Source: Owenia fusiformis (Eukaryota; Annelida; Polychaeta; Sabellida; Oweniidae). Taken from it: 64,000 bases of DNA. The notes below the pieces were generated by a model that was not told the origin of the DNA, made no database searches, and saw nothing but the letters and a program-made list of their open reading frames with translations. Positions 59,401-64,000 of this stretch are shown here, piece by piece (position 1 is the stretch's first letter; every line of letters starts with the position of its first letter). The stretch covers positions 9,556,196-9,620,195 of the forward strand of contig CAIIXF020000004.1 of assembly GCA_903813345.2 (NCBI GenBank). Direction: 5' to 3'. Made by a program: the position numbers and the translations under genes.

Positions 59401-62356
59401 CAATTTTATTTCAACTTCAAAATCAAATTTGAGTTAAAGCATTAAAAAATCGTCAATACAGTGGGTATATTTTTACAAGTAACTTTACTTGTGTTCATGC
59501 ACTTTTGATAATCTTGAATGTGATAAGGTGGTGACTGCAAGTAATTTTGAAGTCATATTTGAAAAGGTACTTCTCGAGGGAAAGAAAGCAGTGGGCGTGT
59601 CTTATGTGAGAGACTTGGTCAAGAAAAGTGTAAAGGCAAGAAAGGAAGTTATTCTATCAGGGGGTGCCATTGGATCACCTCACATTCTCTTGCTATCAGG
59701 AATAGGACCAAAACAACACCTTAAGGATATAGGAGTAAGTAACACAGCCAAATATACTCACTAAAATAATTAAAAAACATACATACTTCAAACATAATGC
59801 TATATTCTTAGCTTTCTTTTTCATCTTCTACTGCAATGCTTATAAGGTAACAGTCTTCTCAAAATCAAAAAGTGAGTACAAGAGACAACAGGGCTAATTA
59901 TAAATATGAGTAAATATAAATTTCTAGTGTTTGGGGTACCATAGGTGTATATTTTTGATTATTTCAGTTTTTCAAAACTGAACATCGAGTACATTTTTCA
60001 TCTAGAGAAAACATGAAAAGCTAACTCACATTTACCCAAATGGTTTAGTTTATAACACGATGCCACTGAATCCATATATAATTTTTAGATTCCTGTAGTT
60101 GCTGATCTTCCAGTAGGGGAGAACTTACAAGATCATCCAACAGTTGATCCCATTACATTCTTCACTAAGGCACATGGTATAACAGAGAATGAAGCTCTTT
60201 CATGGTGGGAGAGAACAAGATATAACTATTTTGGAACAGGTAAAGATATGGAATTAAATCCAATTAAAAGTCTGTAATACCTATGCATTGGCTGGAATAT
60301 CGATCATGGTATCCGCTCGATGATTTTCCAACTTCATTCATTTTTGTATCAATTTGTTAAGATCTCCGAATAGCTACCTTGAAATTAAGAGTTGATTGTA
60401 AGATACAAAGCAATTATTCAGCTTTTGGCTTCTTTTTCATCACAGTGTATAATGATATATACACGAATATTTTTCAAAGAGCAAACCTCGAAAAGTTTCC
60501 AAAAATTCATTTTAGGAATGTCAAAGAATCCTTTGCTGAACCTAATGAACTTCATGAGGTCCCCTCACCAGCCTGACTACCACAGGTACCCATACATCCA
60601 ATTTCATACATTGACTTATCTATGGGGGAGCGACGAAGGTGAGGATTATCAAAAAGGAAACATTGGATACACTGATGAGGTAAGTTGTATAAATAATTGT
60701 GAACAATTATAATACATATCAAAAACACTGTTAATGCAGCAAGAAGATATACGTGTTATATATATATCTTTCTTTTTTGCGTCTAATTCTGATTATCATA
60801 AATAATCAATTTATATTAAATTCACAGCCCACAGTGAATCTGTTCATCACTGTGCGCTTAGAAGGTCATATCTGATAAAATTGTCAATGAGAAGTGACTT
60901 TCCCAGAAAAGCAAACAAAGGAACAATAGAACTCAACAATCGTGATCAAGGGATTAAGTAAAACATGTATTTTAAGTCGTTTTTTATATGTTTGTCTCTC
61001 AGATTGGTGTGTATTATTTAGTTATTTTCCTATTGTAGCTCTAATTGTAATATATTTCAGGTGTGGAATGCCTTATACCCAGACAAACAGTTTGCTGGTA
61101 AAACAGGAACAAGTACAATAATCACGCTCCTTCATCCTGCTACTAATGGAACAATTCGTCTTCGCAGTGCCGATCCATTTGACCATCCTTTGATTGATCC
61201 AAAGTACCTTGAAGACCCCATAGATGTTAAACATCTTGTTGCTGGTATGTATCATGATAGTACTATGATACGCTCAGGCTGATATTTTTTTAGATGGCTG
61301 TTGACCGTTTGAAACTGTAGTGGACTTGAGAGCGGACATCACTATTGTTCCAGATGTGCATACATTTTTTCGCTTGTGAGTTGGTGCAGTTTGTAAATAG
61401 TTCAGTATTGAAAACAGTTTTAATACTGGTTTTGTATGGTTTTTAAGTTTGAACTATAAGGTTAAAAATTTGTCCCTGTTGTCAAATCTTTGTGTTTTCA
61501 GTGTCTAATAATTTCAAATGATTTTCAAAGGAATAAAAGTGATGACAGAAACACTGCCAAAAACCAAAGCATTTCAAAAAGGAGGGTTTGAACTGAACAA
61601 GAACCACCATCCACTATGCAAGCAATATGCCTTTGGCACTGATGACTACTGGGCCTGCTACACAAGGGCAAACCTTTGGACTCTTTATCATCCAACCTCA
61701 ACCTGTAAAATGGGACCTGCTTCTGATAAAACTTCCGTGGTTGATGATCAACTTAGGTTTGTTAATAAATCTTCTGCAGCATGAACATACTTTTCTGTTC
61801 GTCTTTCCATTTCTAATGTGTTCAGAATCAAACACTACAACTCACAATATAAATCAACTAAGGAATGAGGTCTTGTTGGTTACTTTGTTTAGTCAAAAAC
61901 ATATTTCTAATTATTAGATAATTGTCAGGATAATTTTCCAAACCAATTGATATCCATACAAATATATGAATATAGTATCTGACTTATTTGATATCATGTC
62001 TGTTACATTATATTAATTATTAGATAATTGATGAAATAATTTTCCAAACCAATTGATATCCATACAAATATATGAATATAGTATCTGATTTATTTGATAT
62101 CATGTCTGTTACATTATGTTAATTATTAGATAATTGATAGAATAATTTTCCAAACCAATTGATATCCATACAAATGTATGAATTTAGTATCTGACTTAAT
62201 TGATATCGTGTCTGTTACAGAGTGAAAGGGATTCAGAATCTGAGAGTTGCCGATGCATCCATTATGCCATTTGTCATGTCGGGCAACACCAATGCGCCAT
62301 CTATTATGATAGGAGAAAAGGCTGCAGATTTAATTAGAGGAAAAACAACAGTTTAA
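50448..62356 (+). CDS. GMC-family FAD oxidoreductase with N-terminal membrane anchor, 11 exons
   Basis: Exons: 50448-50595, 51305-51507, 51757-51946, 58351-58482, 59093-59217, 59528-59734, 60089-60239, 60516-60679, 61061-61244, 61531-61756 and 62221-62356. Every intron has GT..AG and phases agree throughout, giving 1,866 nt and 621 residues, the family's usual size. Residues 9-27 ([18 protein letters not shown]) form a membrane anchor or signal. [14 protein letters not shown] (to about residue 57) is the FAD-binding loop. [14 protein letters not shown] is GMC signature 1, with Cys where Ser is usual, and [17 protein letters not shown] is signature 2. Catalytic-site motifs HPTSTCKMG and [19 protein letters not shown] are present. 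It resembles choline/glucose dehydrogenase-like enzymes oxidising an alcohol with FAD; the substrate is unknown. ATG 50472 is an alternative start. Confidence 0.92.
50541..50790 (+). repeat. 126-bp tandem duplication spanning the exon 1 splice donor of the GMC gene
   Basis: 50541-50666 and 50667-50792 are near-identical. Each holds the end of exon 1 (GATATCAATTCG..GACTACATTGTTG or ..AATGTTG) and the donor GTAAGG, at 50596 and 50722. The first copy continues in frame into the second, so both donors leave in phase 1. Confidence 0.9.
51940..51999 (+). repeat. 30-bp tandem duplication at the exon 3 donor of the GMC gene
   Basis: AAAATCAAGTAAAGTACTTT followed by TGCATATATG occurs twice in a row, duplicating the donor AA/GTAAAG (51947 and about 51977). 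Reading through the first donor meets TGA before the second. Confidence 0.85.
52020..52780. other. Intron 3 sequence, nothing recognised
   Basis: AT-rich, no repeats or exon-like frames apart from short chance frames. Confidence 0.45.
53597..53735. repeat. Hairpin with ~33-bp arms inside the foldback element
   Basis: GATTTGAAGTGCAGTATAGG..ATATTGTGCTC pairs with GAGCACAATATATCCTATGT..GCGCTTCAAATC. Probably a small MITE; target duplication not resolved. Confidence 0.6.
53936..56035 (+). repeat. 2.1-kb polypyrimidine array, (CTTC)(CTTG)(CTCG) period 4
   Basis: Almost every base on the plus strand is C or T, with G once per about 8 bp and almost no A. The period is 4, with CTTCCTTC, CTTGCTTC and CTCGCTTC mixed. 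The long frames across it (Ser/Leu/Phe/Pro-rich, or Arg/Lys/Glu-rich on the other strand) follow the period and are not genes. The mirror-like composition could form triplex DNA. Confidence 0.92.
56083..56530 (+). repeat. T-poor (GAAC/GGAC/GCAC) period-4 array
   Basis: Degenerate tetranucleotides GAAC, GGAC, GCAC and AAAC run for about 450 bp directly after the polypyrimidine array. The strong strand change in composition occurs near 56040-56085. Confidence 0.8.
57205..58345. other. Rest of GMC intron 3; 37-bp tandem repeat at 58061-58160
   Basis: ATGAAATGGCATTGGCAAGG then CTTATCAATATTACAGT repeats 2.7 times at 58063-58160. Nothing else is recognised before exon 4. Confidence 0.6.
61909..62220 (+). 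repeat. Three 106-bp tandem copies ending in the exon 11 splice acceptor
   Basis: Copies start at 61909, 62015 and 62121 with AATTATTAGATAATTG and end TCTGTTACA. The first two end in TCTGTTACAT and only the last in TCTGTTACAG, the acceptor used by exon 11. Confidence 0.9.
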
Positions 62357-62579
62357 AAGATGAAATTTTACAGACTGAAAATCACATTTCTTTAATGTTT
62401 TTGGAAACAAATTATTCTAAAACAATTACACCATATTGCATTGTTCTTGGGTGTTCTAGGACATGTATTTTTTAATTTGAAGGTGTGATTTGATATGCTT
62501 TTATTTACCATTGGTCAGCTTGAAGGCAGCACCAGAAAGCAAATGGGCCAACATTGGAAATCCGAAATTAAGATTTGGA

Positions 62580-62585
62580 AATAAA
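62580..62585 (+). terminator. Candidate poly(A) signal of the GMC gene
   Basis: AATAAA lies 224 bp after the TAA stop, the first in the 3' flank. Later A-rich stretches (63139 onward) are alternatives. Confidence 0.5.
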
Positions 62586-62599
62586 TTAAAAAGTCTAAG

Positions 62600-63390
62600 C
62601 AAGAACTAGTTATAATGTACAATGCATTATGATTAAACTAAATCAGCTAATCTACATTTTAATTCATCAACATTCAACCATTACTTTTTATACGAAACTT
62701 TTGTATTTTTGAGCTTGGTATAAATAACATAATATGCTTTTAATTTACACTTTGTATACCCACGATTGTCTTTTGCATAAGATGATATTGCTCTGCTATT
62801 TCCAACTTGTATTATGAGTATCGTTAGTTCAGTTTTGTATATTCTATGATGTCATTTGTTCATATTATTTTCATATTTCAATTTGATGTATCGACTATGT
62901 ATATTTTTGACTAAAATATAACCTTTACCTTTAAAGGATTTAAAGCAAATGTAATATCTTATTGTAATATTGATAAGCAAATAGGCAGAGAAAAAAGGTG
63001 GGAAATTATGGGTACTAGATTAGATTAGACTAGTGTGGTTAGATGCCTTATAAAAAGAATATGATGGAAAATTGTGTGATTTCTATGATATTATGAATAT
63101 TGTATATGTTAATGTAACTGCTTTCAAATGTTTTCTATGAATAAAAAAGTAATAAAAAAATAATAAAAATAAAAAAATAATACAAATATTTAATTCAAAT
63201 GTGCATATATATCTGTGAATTAAGGAATAGGTGTGATAGACTCTGAACCAGGTATTGATGTAGCCTAAGTAACATATTTTCACGATGTTATGTCTAGCTC
63301 GCATAAGCGCCGGGTGCCTGTCGATACTGCTTAGGTCACATTTGCTCCCATTCGTTGGCCGTTGTAAAAGTTTTAAATAGAAGTCCCCCG
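62600..63390. other. 3' flank of GMC gene, no gene seen
   Basis: AT-rich, with an (AATAA)-like A-rich stretch at 63139-63182. A minus-strand frame at 63397-63083 has no recognisable domain. Confidence 0.4.
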
Positions 63391-63429
63391 GAAGCACGGT
63401 CTTGCAGACTCCTATGGATTTCTATTCCT

Positions 63430-63730
63430 TTAATTAAAATCCGGGACTCACATACCCAGGAGTTAGAGTCTTTCGGACTTTAAAACCAGGAGACAGTCAA
63501 AACCTTTATACTAGGTCCGTAGGACCGTGCTTCCTAGATTTGGATATCCCATGGATTGTGAATGTGAATCCTAGTGTTTATGGTCTCAATCGGACTTTCA
63601 TTCCTACCATTTTATATTAGTGAGACAGTGGACTATAATCACCAATGGACTTCTCCTCTTTAAAGTCCGGGACTCCCATACCCATGAGTCTTTCGGTCTT
63701 TAAAACCAGGAGACAGTCAAAACATTCACA
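63430..63730. repeat. Direct duplication of a ~70-bp segment
   Basis: 63436-63508 and 63658-63728 share TCCGGGACTC.CATACCCA, TCTTTCGG.CTTTAAAACC and AGGAGACAGTCAAAAC. Probably part of a dispersed repeat; the borders were not found. A piece of the 25385 array family (TTTCAACTTGCTTCAAATTG) follows at 63762-63825. Confidence 0.6.
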
Positions 63731-64000
63731 CCTGAACTCGGCCAATTGTTTTTTTTCAGAACTGATTTCAACTTGCTTCAAATTGAACAAACTTTTCACT
63801 TCTCAGGAGCTCACATCTGACCTCAAAGGAGGGGGTGTTGTTTGTAGAAGTTTGTTCAAGCATTTCGCTTATGCTTTTTTCTAAAAAAACATCAATACAC
63901 TTTAAAACATTTTATTGATTATAAGATTGCACCATATATATAAATCCCCAAAAAATATTACCCATTTTCAAGATTTATCTATGGATAACACCCAACAGGT

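Overview
The window is animal (metazoan) nuclear DNA: AT-rich, gene-poor, full of introns with GT..AG borders and crowded with small DNA transposons. Gene content (a family C glutamate-receptor-like GPCR, a GMC oxidoreductase, a secreted Asp-rich calcium-binding-type repeat protein and a small secreted Cys-rich protein) suggests a marine invertebrate, but I cannot name the phylum from sequence alone. No tRNA, rRNA, CRISPR or retroviral/LTR structure was recognised.

Layout. (1) 1-19636, minus strand: one secreted protein built from thrombospondin-type-3-like calcium-binding repeats. It has a signal-peptide exon, eight short exons and one giant exon (1-2007, running off the left edge) made of a 333-bp higher-order repeat. 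Its introns hold mariner, MITE, foldback, satellite and 9-bp-TSD elements. (2) About 20088-32760: a transposon graveyard with a decayed PIF/Harbinger element, a TTAA/piggyBac-type MITE, a 175-bp tandem array, a 4.4-kb palindromic foldback element and a TAA-flanked MITE. (3) 33020-34272, plus: a compact three-exon gene for a 99-residue secreted protein with 10 mature cysteines, a TATA box and poly(A) signals. (4) 35200-37515: a broken copy of a TTA-flanked element and a short hairpin-like tandem repeat. (5) 38598-44521, minus: a metabotropic-glutamate-receptor-like gene whose first coding exon is split by a 3.2-kb TTAA-flanked transposon. Leaving out the element and one TTAA gives one uninterrupted frame. 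(6) 50448-62356, plus: a complete 11-exon GMC oxidoreductase with an N-terminal membrane anchor. Its 6.4-kb third intron carries a 4.4-kb inverted-repeat element filled with a >2-kb polypyrimidine array. Three separate tandem duplications lie on splice sites of this gene.

Most striking: the precise TTAA insertion in the receptor exon (null allele or newborn intron), the in-frame duplicated 5' splice site in the GMC gene, the Asp/His higher-order repeat protein, and the recurring pattern of large inverted-repeat elements that carry tandem arrays. All functions are read from sequence motifs; no search was run.
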